A stretch of DNA of 64,000 nucleotides, taken from contig WHVA01000159.1 in NCBI GenBank assembly GCA_015179125.1, forward strand, positions 1-64,000, read 5' to 3'. Shown piece by piece: positions 9,601 to 21,675 of the stretch (positions within the stretch are counted from its first letter, which is position 1; each line of letters opens with the position of its first letter). The translations under genes were made by a program, and so were the position numbers. The DNA comes from Gautieria morchelliformis. Its lineage: Eukaryota > Basidiomycota > Agaricomycetes > Gomphales > Gomphaceae. The notes beneath the pieces were generated by a model. That model did no database searches. It saw nothing but the letters and a program-made list of their open reading frames with translations, and was not told the DNA's origin.

Positions 9601-11001
9601 TTAGACTTCCACAAAGGCGCGGAAGAGAGTCATTTCTTCGCTGGCTTCGAAGGTGACCTTTGTGTCCGCGCCTACAAACACCACGGATCCTTCGTTGAGC
9701 GGCAGGGGATCGCCGCCTGGCCATACCGCCCGGCCTTTTCCCTGGGTGACGATGAGAAGACTAGGGCCTTGCAAAGTGTCGTGTGTCTCCGTGTTTCCTT
9801 GGGAAATATGCGTCAGGAGAACGGCAAACTCGGGGACAGGCGGGTTGTATAGTTTGGTGGATTCCGAGGCGCGGGGGAAAGGGGCGGGGGTGACGATATG
9901 TGCTGAGGGCGGGCTTGCGTGGTACGTGAGGGACGAGACGAGATTTGGGACATCGCGCGTCTTTGGCGTGAGGCCGGCGCGGAGGACGTTGTCAGAGGTA
10001 GCCATGGTCTCCACGATGTCTAAACGATAGTCAGTGCTGGCAAACAAAGAATCGGGCGGCTTACCTCCGGCTACATAGGCATGGGGCTCGCCTGCGCCCA
10101 GGAAAATGGCCTCCCCGGGCTGCAATTTGACGACATTCAAGAGGTAGACGCAGAACACGCCAATGTCGCCCGGAAACTGGCGATCAAGCTCGACGACGAG
10201 ATCGCACACGTCGGCCTCCGCGGGCGCGTGTCTGCGCGCCTTGTAGCGGGCGACGAGGGCGCGCAGCTGGGCGGCGACGAGGTCGAGCGGGGCGGACATG
10301 ACAGCGGTGAAGAAGTCACGGAGAGGGACCTTTGTGGGGACGTCGGCGACGGAGGTGGTGCAGACGCACAGGAAGGAGGCGAGGATGGCGGGCGGGACGA
10401 GGGCGGCGAGCTCGGGGACGTGGGTGAGGTACGCGCCGATCTCACAGAGGGGACGGAAGCCGCACAGCGCGGTGAACGGGGTGAGGGCGATGGCCATCTC
10501 GGGCTTGTGGTTTGCGTCTGCGCACATCAGGCACCATGTCCGCATCATGCTGTCATGCGCACCTTTGTACAGGTCCGGGCGGGCGGCGTGGAGTCTCTCG
10601 GCGAGCTGCTTGTCGGGGTGGGCCTGGATGCTGAGGGCCTTCTGGATGGCGAGGATCTTGAAGAGAAACGGGAGGTTCCCCATCCCCGCCTCGGGGAAGC
10701 GGCCGGCGATCGCGGACCCCACGAGCTCAGCGTGCGCCGCAAGATGCTCAGACAGCGTCTCCTGTGTGCCAAGCAGGCGCGAGGGCAGCGTCGGGTGCGT
10801 GCCCATCCACAGCTGGGACACGGTGAGTCCAGACAGTCAGCACCGCGACACTGGGCAGCGCACCTCGGCATACGGCTTGGCTTCGTCGAGCGTGAAGCCG
10901 GGGACACCGCTCGCCGCATACTGCGCCGCCTTGGATGCGCGCCCGACCTTGCCCCAATCGTAGGACTGCGTGCCGGCAGCGATGGGAAACACAGAGGCCA
11001 T
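9601..11001 (-). CDS. PMI40: Mannose-6-phosphate isomerase (type I)
   Basis: Interconverts fructose-6-phosphate and mannose-6-phosphate in the cytosol, supplying GDP-mannose for glycosylation and wall mannan. Three exons: 11001-10864, 10812-10065 and 10019-9601, with introns of 51 nt (GTGCGC...CAG) and 45 nt (GTAAGC...TAG; in frame). The product is 434 aa, normal for fungal PMI. Start MASVFPIAAGTQSYDWGK matches the family N-terminus. Zn ligands are visible: Gln and His of SIQAHPDK, Glu of the signature NHKPEM, and His of GAGEPHAY. The motif DIVETMATSDNVLRAGLTPK is restored when the second intron is removed. It is transcribed divergently from the Obg gene; the two ATGs are 65 bp apart. The 3' end converges on MRS6 copy B 114 bp away. 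Confidence 0.95.
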
Positions 11002-11066
11002 GCGTAAAGTCGTTTTTCGCACGCTCACCACGTGGCTCAAGCGGGCGTCAGTGTTCTGCACATCTC
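11002..11066. promoter_or_regulatory. 65-bp bidirectional promoter region
   Basis: The whole space between the start codons of PMI40 (-) and the Obg gene (+). No TATA box is evident. At this length each 5' UTR must be very short or the transcripts overlap at their starts. Confidence 0.6.
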
Positions 11067-12927
11067 ATGTCATGGCGCCATGCGCACCCTGCTTATTTAC
11101 TCTCGCGACGTGCGCTCCACACCCAGCCTGCCCGCATCACAAACCCTGCTGACGCCGCAGAGGATGCGCTCAGGCGAAAACGGCGCACCGAGTGGAAACG
11201 CCGCCAACGCGTGAGTCCACCTCCGTTGCCCACACCCGCTTCGATACTTACTCTACCCCAGGGCCGCACCTTCCTCGACCATCTCATCATCACCGTCCGT
11301 GCCGGTGCGTCTCTCTACTCCCCACGAACGTGCTCAACGTTTCCCTCATGTATTTATCCCTGCTACAGGCAAAGGCGGCGACGGCTGTGCCGCGTTCCAC
11401 CGCGAAAAATTCAAGCCGTTCGGCCCGCCCTCGGGCGGAAACGGCGGCCCCGGCGGCTCCGTCTACATCGCACCCTCCCCGCACCTCACCTCGCTCGCCG
11501 GCCTCGCAAAGCGCGTCGCAGCCGCCCCTGGCGCCAACGGACAAGGCACCTGGCAGCACGGCCGCGCAGGCTCCGACGTCACCATCCACGTTCCCTACGG
11601 CACCGTCATCCGCGAGGTCGTCGACGCGCGCCGCGCAAAGGACGTGTGGGAGGCGGAGGAGGAGGCGTATAACGACATGGGGCTGAGCGTCCAGGAAAGG
11701 CGCGAGAAGCGGCGCGAGCGGAGATGGCTGCATTATCCGCAGTATGAGGAGGACAATATCGGGAGGGATGCCTTCCGGGAGGCCGAGGCCCGGTATGCCG
11801 CTGAGGAGCGGGAGAGACGAGCGGCGGAGCTGCACCGCCGGCGGACGCCTCTGCACCTCGAGTTCGAAGCCACCCACGAAGCGGGCCCAGCCATGAAGGA
11901 CATCAAGGCGCAGGAAGACGCCAACAGACCCCTGGGCATCACACGACCGAAAGACAAAGGCACGCTCGTCGCGGCAGGCGGCGCGGGGGGCTACGGCAAC
12001 CCGTACTTCCTCACATCGACGAACCGCTCGCCGAAATTCGCGACGCGCGGGCACGACGGCGCGCGCATCACCCTCGAGCTCGAGCTCAAGCTCGTGGCGG
12101 ACGTCGGGCTGGTGGGCTTCCCGAATGCCGGGAAGAGCACGCTGCTCAACGCGCTCACGAACCGCCGCGCCGAGGTCGCCGCGTATGCGTTCACGACGCT
12201 CAACCCGCAAGTCGGCACCGTGCGCGTGCTCCAGGGCGGCGACTTCGACGGCGGCGGCGGCGTCATCGAAGAGTCCGCGATAGAGCGCGCGCGCGCGCGC
12301 GAGGGGCTACGTACCGGCGTCGAAGAAGGCGCGCGAAACCCGCGCCACGCGCGTGCTGCTGCTGCGCTCCAGGAGGTCTTCCGCTTCACCATCGCAGACA
12401 ACCCCGGGCTCGTCGCGCAGGCCTCGGAGAACGTCGGGCTGGGGCACGCGTTCCTGCGCAGCATCGAGCGCGCCCGGGCACTCGCGTACGTCGTGGACCT
12501 CAGCGGCGACCGCCCGTGGGACGCGCTCGACGTGCTCCGCCACGAGCTGGAGCGGTACCAGCCCCAGCGCGGGCTCGGCGCCAAGTGCCGGCTCGTGATT
12601 GCGAATAAGGCGGACCTTTTGGTTCATCAGGGAACAGGGGATGCGCCTCGTGAACTGGGCGCGGGTGACGACCGTCACGGTGACGGGAGGACAGAAGAAG
12701 AAGAAGAAGAGAAGGAGGTGCGAGAGGCCAGGGCAAAGCTTGCGTTCCTGACCTCGTGGGTCCACGCCAACCTCGGCCCGCTGGACGTCGTCCCGGTGTC
12801 GGCCAAGTACGGCCAGAACTTGCGTCGCGTCGTCGGGCTGCTGAGTACGTACGTGGACGAGTCCAGGAGGATGGATGCACTCGGACATGATCCTGACGGG
12901 TCTCAAGTGACGCCAACACCAGGCTAA
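11067..12927 (+). CDS. MTG2: Mitochondrial Obg-family GTPase
   Basis: Obg GTPases act in assembly of the large ribosomal subunit; the yeast mitochondrial member is Mtg2. Three exons: 11067-11210, 11262-11304 and 11369-12927 (introns 51 and 64 nt), 581 aa. The N-terminus (MSWRHAHPAYLLSRR...) is rich in Arg and lacks acidic residues, as expected for a mitochondrial presequence. The glycine-rich Obg fold follows (GKGGDGC at about 63-69, GGNGGPGGSV near 85-94). The G domain shows GFPNAGKST (G1, about 312), TTLNPQVG (G2), DNPGL (G3), NKADL (G4, about 475) and VSAKYG (G5). A charged insertion rich in Arg and Glu (about residues 155-230) splits the Obg fold before GGAGGYGNPYF, and an acidic run lies before G5; both lengthen it relative to bacterial Obg. 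It shares its promoter with PMI40. Confidence 0.93.
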
Positions 12928-13454
12928 CGCCCGATGCGTCTTGGCGTTCATCGCGAGCTTGAAGGCTGCTCTGCCCCCTTGCCAAGCATGCCGGATCGTA
13001 TGTAGTGAGGATGCGCCGCAGTTCTTGGGCTTGAGCTGCCCGGGGTCCCATTCGTTCGTCATGCGTGTGTGTAACCATGATGTAATGACGCTTAGAGCGT
13101 GTGCCAAAACACCTTACTGTGTTACCAGACAATATACGGAAACAATTAAGAGTATGATAGAGGAATAGCAATTAGATGGTCTGCCTTTGGAGATACACTT
13201 TTTAATCCTGGGTAAAACAGAAATCACTGGTACAAATGCGCGGTTGGAGATCGTTTGCTGGAATAAGGAAGGGAAGCAGAAAAACACAGGTGTCCGGTAA
13301 GTATGGGGAAAGCGTGAGTATGACGACAAAACTGCGGATGAAAAACAACAAACAAAAAAAAAGAGAGAGAGGGAGGGATGTTGATGGATGGGCATCCCGT
13401 CTAGGTAAGAGGTAAGAGAAGCAAACATGCACAGAATATAAGATATCCAGCCGA
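12928..13454. other. Convergent intergenic region
   Basis: 3' flanks of the Obg gene (+) and the Zn2Cys6 factor (-). Contains a purine-rich patch at 13348-13378 and no supported ORF. Confidence 0.5.
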
Positions 13455-16400
13455 TCAATAGTTGAACCCGGAATTCCACGGCACCTGCCCTGCAGCATAT
13501 CGAGCGACGCCTGGGTTGCTGTTCCACCCCTCAGGGCCAGGGCCCGCGAAGGAAGACGGGTGGTCCCTCTCGCGCCGTTCCGCGCCCTCCTCCTCCTTGG
13601 TGGCGCGTGGCATATCCGAGGTCGCGGCGTCCGCTGCACCCTGGTTCGGCAGCAGGCCCATCATGTCTAGATGCTGCTGCGCCTGCTGTGGCGCGTGCGG
13701 ATGGGAATGCGAATGCGGATGCGGCGGCGCTCCGTGGCCGCCTACCCCACGGAAACCTGCGTGCGGCGGTGGAGGGACAGAGGGCTGATACGGGACGTAA
13801 AACGACGTCTGGCGACGCGGCTCGGAACCGTACGAGCCAGAGTCGTACATGGGCTGAGGGTGGTGGTGGTGCGACCCCGATGGGGGCGATGGCTGAAACG
13901 AGTGGTGTGCTGGATAGCTATGCGCGTGTGGCGCTTGTGGCGCTTGTGGGTGCGGTGGGGGAAATCTCGACGTCGACGGTGAGACATTCATATCTACCAT
14001 CGGACTGTCTTCTATCCCATACGGGGCCGAAACTGAGAATTCGCCGGTGGGACTCGGGTTTGCTTCCGGCGCAAGTGTCGGGGTTAGCAGTCCCGAGGTA
14101 GACGTCGACGTGGCGTAGCTATTTTGGTCGGAGGGTGGTGGTTGCTGTGACGACACCGAGGAGTCCCGTCGATGCGAGGTTCCTCCAGGCGATTTAAGAT
14201 CAGACACAGATCCTGTGTTTACCGGGGTTCTAATACCGAGCGTCGGATACTTGCGTTCCTTATCCCTTTCGCGCGTCGATAGCGACGCCGCCGAGACGCG
14301 ATGCTTCAGAGTCGGAGGATGAGGCTGATTCTCTGGTGCGAACGGCTTATCAGCAGCTTTCGCCCTCGGCGAGCCGTGCACCGGAGTGACGGCTGTCACG
14401 CCCGAACCATTTGGGGCAGACTCAGTTGCAACACTTGCTCCGACATACGGTAGCCAAAAGCCTGTGGTAATGTTGTCATCCACCTCCTCGTGCTTTCTTT
14501 TGACCCCCGCCGTCACCGGAACCTGATTCCGCTTCGCCGACTCAGCCTTCCTCAGCATCATCTCCACGATGGTGACAGCCTCGCTGGGACACCCCTCGAC
14601 GCCGCCTCTTGACGAGGCCCGACCACGACCAGTGGCAATATTGGGATCGCGCAGCACATCCAACGCGACGCGGACATCGTCCAGCGCGACTTTTGCCACT
14701 ATCGACTGCGGCGCCTGAATAACAATGTGCGCCGCCACAACCGCGGCGTCAAATAGCTGCCGAGCAAAGGGATAGAAGACGCCGTGCGAGGACGGAATGC
14801 TGTTAGTGGCAGCACTCAAGTATCCCCCTGTCCCCCCACCTCTCTGTCGCTGCCAGACGCCCTGTGCGACCCTGCTGGCTTGTATGATCGCATGTGCCGC
14901 ATTGATGGATGCAGTCATCGCATTGTCCGGTGGACGCACGTTTATACGTCGCAAGAAAGGATGGAAAATTTTGAGCACCAGTTGATGCGCGATCGACACA
15001 AGCTCGCAGCGCTGGATGATCAAATGTGGAGGTGGTATCTCGGAAGCCAATGGAGGAGGCAAAGTAATGGATTCGGCGGGATCCGCATCAATGTCGAGCT
15101 TGAAAGCTTGAGGAAGGTCGAGGAGATATTGGTGAACTTCAAACTCAGCCTGGCTAGCAGCCTCGAGGGAGGGCTCAGAAGGTAACGATGTAGGACACGA
15201 CAATGAGGACGAATCATGGCAGACACGTTTCTTCATGTTCTTGACCAGCTGTGCAAGCCTATGGAGATATTAATAGCGTCAGAATGGACAGTAATCCATG
15301 ACAGCACTGCGAGGCATAACAAGTATCCCATATAAAGACCATACTGACTTGCACTTTTGCACAAAATATGAAAAATTGCTTGCGCCGAGGTGGTCCACGG
15401 GCGGGGGTAAGGCTGCCGACTTGGGAACAAATGCGTCTTCATCGACGTCTGCTGGCATCCGACACGTGTGTTGGTCGTCTGGGATGAGAGGTGTAAACCC
15501 CATACAGTCCGAAATGAACCTGGCACGGCATGCGCGCAGATCAGCACAGAGAAGAGACGAGCCACATCACGCATACAAAGATATGGACGGCGAGGAAACT
15601 TACAAGTCATAATAAAATATGTCCCACCACATTCGGCGACGCATCTCTGCCTCCCAAAGGGAGTATTTGGCTGCGGGGCCACACGTAAACTCGTCCGGAT
15701 CGCGCGCGAGACCCATTAGCCGTGCAATGTTGACCATCTTGCCGACCGTGGTAAAAACCGCTTGACTGACACGTGGCATTCCATCATGGAGCATACACAA
15801 GCAACGTAGTATGAGCGCATGAAGAAAATCTAAATCATAAGGCACAGTGTCCTCAACAAGATCCAGCACTTGGGCCGAGAGGGTAAGGAGGGACGACACA
15901 GATGGGGACGAACACGGTGCAGGGGACGCGGGTGTCTGAGACGTGTATGAGGACGACGTGTATGCATGACCTGACGAGCACCGGATTGCAAGCGCAAAGC
16001 CTGCGGTGACAGCGGCAAAAAAGGCCAGTGTCGGCTTCTCCGTATGATCGGCACGCGACGGCCCAATCCCAATCTCCCCGGGCGAGCTGCCGTCAACAAA
16101 CATGGCGGTGATGCGGGCACGAAAGTGGGGGAAGTTGAGCGAGGGATGCATGCGCAACACGGAGCTCAACACGTCCAGTAAAATCGGACGTTGTCGAGCA
16201 GAGGGCAGTAATGCCAGAAGCGCCGGTGTCACTGATGGCGAAGACGAGTGGAGACCGGGGAGAGAAAGAGGGGATGGAGCTGCTGCGGAAGCAGGATGAG
16301 GGCTACTGTGGACAGAGTCACCACGAGAACAGGGAGACACCTCTGGCCGTGCATGCTCCCGTCTGTCGTGCGACTCGGACTCATTCGACGTGCCCAAAAA

Positions 16401-17037
16401 CGCAGGCTGGAAATCAACACCACAGTTGCGTCCCAAGTCGAGGTGCTCGAGCCAAACGCCTGCCACATCATCCACCGGGACAAGAACGGAGCTGCCGGAG
16501 GCGCCGACGGCGAGCAGCGCGTGATCCAGATCCTGAGACGACAGTTTCATTCTGCCTGCCGTGAACTGGCTGAGCTGGGCCTCGAGGATGAGGACACGGT
16601 TGTGCAGGGATTGGACATCACTGGGGTGGTGTGCGAACTCAAACTATCCTTGCAAGAATGCTAAAATTGGCTCACATTTTTTCCGCTGCTGCAGCAGTAT
16701 ACGTACAACGCGGCACGGTGTCCCGCTTTAAACAAGAACTACACGGCGTCCGCCTGGTTCAAATCCATTCTCAGGGGTCACAACAAGTGCGGTAAAGATG
16801 GCTCTGTTACCTGTCGCACTTGAGCTTCAGCCGCTTACACTTTCTCAACGTATCAGCATGTGCAAAGAGAATGGAAGTAACGCGGACGCACCTCAGCACA
16901 CACCACGGTGACACGCGATCTAATCTGCCTGCGAAGTCGCGAGCTGAAATTACACGTAAAAACACGCGAGAAACCGGGGCTCACGATCCTGTGCCTCCAT
17001 GGGGGTGGGAGTGACTAGAATTGGCGTTGGCGTCCAT
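13455..17037 (-). CDS. Zn2Cys6 transcription factor with fungal_trans domain
   Basis: Nuclear DNA-binding regulator; targets unknown. Seven exons join in phase: 17037-16985, 16943-16892, 16839-16811, 16753-16676, 16620-15604, 15519-15349, 15258-13455, giving 1067 aa. The ATG at 17037 begins MDANANSSHSHPHGG. The zinc cluster is split over exons 2-4 and has canonical spacing C-x2-C-x6-C-x5-C-x2-C-x8-C (CAEC, KRLKLKC, PCSSC, RCTY). A short coiled-coil follows (VQSLHNRVLILEAQL). The middle region carries fungal_trans features: VGKMVNIARLMGLARDP, RRRMWWDIFYYD, SDCMGFTPLI, YFVQKCKLAQLV. The C-terminal 350 residues are disordered, rich in Pro, Ser, His and Gln, with His-rich runs, as in activation domains. 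The 29-nt third exon makes automated models likely to lose the zinc cluster. Confidence 0.88.
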
Positions 17038-17538
17038 CAAGGCAGGCCGTATGTAAGAGGTGGCTCCGCTACAAGCGATGGTGGACCTCTGTCACAGGCT
17101 CAAACGCAACTTGCTTTTCGAGTGGCTTGCGCACGGCGGGTCAAACCTGTGCACAGTAGCGTGCCGGGGAAAAAAAAGGGACAGAGGAGACCAAGTACCA
17201 GCAAGGCTCAACGAGCTGCCCTTATTCAATGTCCGACGACGCTAGTGGACCACAAGCCCCCCGGGAACTTCCGACGCGTTACAAGCGAATGGGTGACAGA
17301 CAGCAGGAATAGGGCCGTTCCATGCCCAGTAGCAGACGTGTGAGGTTCTAAGCGCGCCTCATCCCCGACATGCTGATTGGTGGCGTTAGGCCTATTTACA
17401 CGCCGCCCCCTTGATTCAGTTACTACTGTTCACACGTGTATGCCGCAGTTTCCCAAGCGCGACATGATAAGATAAGTAGTCACATTGAACAAAACACAAA
17501 CATATCTATTTCAATACGTGGGTCTTGCGGTCCCGTCC
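17038..17538. other. Promoter side of the Zn2Cys6 gene, 3' flank of the kinase
   Basis: 500 bp between two minus-strand genes with no supported ORF. CACGTG occurs near 17433. No clear TATA box. Confidence 0.4.
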
Positions 17539-18889
17539 TCAATTATGAGACGTGATGACGCGAAGCTCGTGTAGGGCCTGTTCTATGGATGGGCGGCCTG
17601 TGGGATCGCTGCCGGTCATCCTCTCTAAAAGTGCCAGATATCGAGAAGCTCTGTGCCGAATCTCCTGAGAAGACGGCCCGTTCTATGAAAAGTCAGATAA
17701 GACGGCATGTAAGTAAGTATACACTGTCCACCCACTCTCGGGTCCCCTTCCAACCCGGTGTGAGCCCTCACGTGCTCTTTGAGAGCCCTTCCTAGTGCGA
17801 ATACCTGGCATAACTCTTAGCACGTGCAAGTATGTCAGACGCACATGTACTGACGTCGGCAGCGAAGGGGTCCACGTGACTCTTCTTAGCTCTGACTTCA
17901 GGCAGGTCATGGTATGTCGGTGGAAGGCACCGAACGTCAACCAAAGGGACTTCGCGCGAAACGCATACCGAAAACTCAAAGTCAATATATGCCAACCGGA
18001 AGTCAAAAGAGCGCAGGAACGGTCCCCTAGGCCTGTGGGTAACATGATTTGCCAGGATATTGGGAGGGTAGATGTCCAAATGCGCGATTCTCTGCTTGTG
18101 CATGTATGCGAGGCCCTGGGGTCGGTTCCAATCACATCGGCTATGATAAAAGAGTTTTTCGAGACACCATACCTGAAAACACTGAGCTGCTATGGTGCTC
18201 AAGTCTGCGACTGTCGCGATTGGAATGCAGTTTAGCAGAGTAAGTTCCCACGAAGGCATAACAATGAAACACCAGTCCCCTGCACGTATGTATTCAAGGA
18301 CTGGAATGGTGTGGTTTGTGGCATCGCGACGGGCGGCTGGCGAGGCGAGTCTCTGGATAATCGAAAGTTCCCCGCCGCTAGAGGAAACAATCTTAAGCAC
18401 GACAAAGCGCTGTTGGCGATCGTACGCCCCCATGAGGAATGGATGCTACACAAAACAATTGTCAGCTTCCATATATATGTGTTAATGAGTGGGGGAAATG
18501 TCGCTTGATGTACGAACCACTCTGGGTCCACCCCACTTCACGCCAACACGCCCCGCCGTCGCCGCACTGAAGGCCTCGTTCACCCTTGGAGAAAACGGGT
18601 CGGATGCCACCCGCATGTTTGGCGAAATTAAATTATCGCCATCCAACGATAGTCGATAACCTCTACCAGCCAGGAAGGGCTGAAAGTGCTCCCAAAGGGG
18701 CTCACGGAGCTCGTATGCACGGCGAGAATTACGCCTTCCGGTGAGAACAGCGTTTAAATGCGAAGGGAGAGGGGGGGCCGCCTGTGAGGATAAACACTCA
18801 GAAAACTGGAGATGATGTACAGCCCTAGACTCACCATGAAAGATAGTCCTTTGGGTTGTCTTTCTGCTGGGTGCGTTCAGACGTATCAT
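17539..18889 (-). CDS. Protein kinase-like protein (fungal FunK1-like family)
   Basis: Five exons: 18889-18518, 18445-18173, 18115-17855, 17804-17772, 17682-17539, all phase 0, about 360 aa; introns 72, 57, 50 and 89 nt. The N-terminus aligns by pattern with the Agaricomycete kinase family that has an LWE..QPFL..RGY segment before the kinase lobe. Kinase features: VVLKIV (ATP-anchoring Lys), a catalytic loop HLDIYPPNIL (HRD is HLD), the metal-binding segment as IDFEF (DFG is DFE), then PFAADVFALGRAL and GRPSIEQAL in the C-lobe. The changes at HRD and DFG leave activity uncertain. I recall similar IYPPN and DFE forms in this fungal family, so they are probably inherited. The first exon is the least certain part, since the ATG at 18889 is simply the first one available. 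Confidence 0.75.
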
Positions 18890-21675
18890 TTATACCAGTA
18901 TAAATGTATTCAGTCATTGTGGCACTTTCTCGGTCTATGAACAATGAGCGTCGCGAAGTGAGTGATGTTATGGTCTTACGTACAATCTTATTTTAAGGGC
19001 GACCACTGGTCAGGTAGCGTATTGTTGATGCATATTCCTGCAATCCGTACCGAGATCCTAAGCGTGAGTTCTCCCATGTATTCCTGAATTCAATGGGCGA
19101 GCATGAATCGGGCGAAGGCCGATTAAGAACACGTTTGGGGGTTCTATGGGAACCCTGATGCATACTTAATAAAAGAGGTTGCTGTGGTCTAGATATGCTG
19201 GTCCGGGTCAACGAGAGGCAGGACGGGCGGCAGCCACGGTGGTTTGAATGTCGAATAGACAAGGCTGACATCATCCTCGAGGTGTCAAGCAAAGGGGTGC
19301 GTCCATGTCTGCCTAGCACAGCATGTGGCATTTCCAATGGGAGATGGAAAGTTCCGATGGGTCCCCTGTATCCTAAAGCCACTCGTTATTAGTATACGTT
19401 CGAAATATCCGTCAATACCGGGTTTCTGATACACTGACCTCGGTTATCAATTATAGCACTGAAATCTAGATATGCACTAGCCATTGTACTTGAAAGCCGC
19501 GTCAGATACCATGACGAAGTTGAATATCGCATCCCGGGGAGAACAGAACAATGGCATGGCTAGCGTCGGAAGCACGCTGTGGTCGAGACATGTGTATGGG
19601 CTGTGTCTCGCCAGTGTCGAATACAATGACGACCGTCACGTATCCGGTGTGCATCAGACACTACACTAGGTATTTGGGAAAATACTTTCCGGCCGGCGAG
19701 CGTCGGCGCGGCGGTCTTGCGGAAGCTGGCGGGTGGCGTGTCACGCGAGACACGTGACGCGGGACAATAGATGAGACCCACCGGCATCTTTTGCTGAGAT
19801 AATTACTCGTCTGCTTCTACACCGAGAAACCCGGCAGGACAGGGAAACCGGCTGAAAAGTTTACTTGAGGATAATGATAACTGCACGAGAGCTAGCAGAC
19901 CATTTTCACTTCGCAATCGCGACTGTAGAGAAACGCGTAGTCGAAGAATAAACGCCCGTTCCCGCTCGCCGGCTACTATTCAAAAACAGAATGCAACTCA
20001 GCCACGGACCTGCTTACATATGCACATCAAGGCACCAAGTCGCCTTCGCTTCGGACACGTGACGGTCCGGACGTCCGGGGTTACTTCGGAAGCGCCAGAC
20101 AGAACTTGAGAACTGGTATTGTCGTTGGGGCCTTCCCGCCATACTGTACCTGTGGGAGAAGATCATCATCGAAGTCGAACTCAAGCTGTGTCTGTGATTG
20201 GGAGCGCAGGACAAGGGCGGGAATCACAGGAACAGCTTCAAACCTTCCCGGCTAGATATTTGAACTCGAAGCTTGAATCCATCACATTGTTTAAATTTTA
20301 TTCGGTGAGCGATACGTTTGTTGTACTTAGGCTGTGTGCAGTGATACGACCCGGTCCCATTTAGCTTGCCACCTCGGTAGCCAGCTCACTGCGTGTAATT
20401 GATATACACACTAGTAGTATCTTCGCGTCTGATCAAGCTTCGTGTTGATTATCAATGGGGACTAAACTCCTGGAGATAAAGTATGTACAGCAATTGATCT
20501 TGGCCTCATCGACATCCTTAACATCCTCTTCGACTTCGCGCCAATATTCTTTCCCGTCGGAGAAAGGAGAAGCCTCCTGACGAAAAGCTTATGTCTGGCG
20601 CTAACCTTATGATATACTCTTCAAGTCGCTGCAAACGAGATTTCACAGACGTATCTATTTTCGCTGCCACGTTTATCACACGACTGACTGCGTACTACAA
20701 CGCTGCATCTCCTTATCAGTGAAGCTTTGCAGGATGAATGCAGTGGGATTCACCTCAGGCTCGATAACGTGAGGGCCGGGTCCACCAATCGCTTCTTGCA
20801 GTTTCAAACTTTGATTGGAGTTTGCCCTTGCCTAAGAAATGATGGTCTGCCTGTTATCATTCCTTGGGCAAGCAGTGCCGTCGGTAGAAGCAACCCTCGT
20901 GCGCCTACTTCGCATCTTTGAATGCGGCTTGACAGGTACCCCCGGCTGCCATGTGTGGCGATGAGTAGTTGGTTCGTAATTTAGGTATGTTCAGGGGTGG
21001 GGGGCAGCATCCCCACGTGTTCCTGCACAGCGGTTACGAAAATTTCTCATCACTCTTTCAAAGTGTGGCAATTGTGCGATACAAAACGAAATGAGACTAG
21101 CCGTAAGTATGCCAGGAATTGAAGAGTTGAAGCGCGTACGACCCAAAGAATTTTGTAAGGTCTATTACAATAAGCATACAGTATAAACGAATAACATACG
21201 GATGGCCTAGCTCCGATACTTACTGCCATCTACATTACACAAGACAAAAAATACAGGTACTGTACCAATCGCCTGTGCAAATACACCTGTTCAACATCCT
21301 TTACCGAGCCCTGGCCTACCCTCGCAGCAAAACTGCCGACAGACACGTTACTATCCTCACGTCAGTACCACACTCCCGCACATTACGTAATAAACACAGA
21401 ACAATAGACATCGGAATGCAAAGCTGTGTGGTGGGCATGCGCCTGGGCATACATACATGTTTGCACTTGCAAACCATGGGCGTGCCGATCGATACTCCAA
21501 ACACCGTCATGCACAAGTCTCACAGCAGGGATTTGAGGGTATTACCGCGCGAGTCACTGTCAAATGGCATTTGGTGTTCTAACGCGGAAAGAGCAGACGA
21601 GTGTGTAATTTTGGAGGCGTGGCATGGCAGCTTAGGTACATCATATTCCCATAGCATAGTCATTACCCAGTGCAC
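18890..21675. other. 2.8 kb with no recognised gene
   Basis: Short ORFs in every frame, none with a motif or splice chain I can support. Base composition is intermediate, and I see no long direct or inverted repeats or LTR ends. A CG-rich patch with CACGTG lies near 19735-19760. Confidence 0.45.

Noticed and set aside
10081-11007. 308-aa plus-strand ORF
   Set aside because: Antisense shadow of the GC-rich PMI40 exon with no motif of its own.
11290-12210. 306-aa minus-strand ORF and other ORFs opposite the Obg gene
   Set aside because: Arg/Ala/Val-rich antisense of a GC-rich coding exon.
16745-16785. Possible tRNA T-loop (GGTTCAAATCC)
   Set aside because: No pairing T-arm stem and no A-box upstream; it falls at an intron-exon border of the Zn2Cys6 gene.
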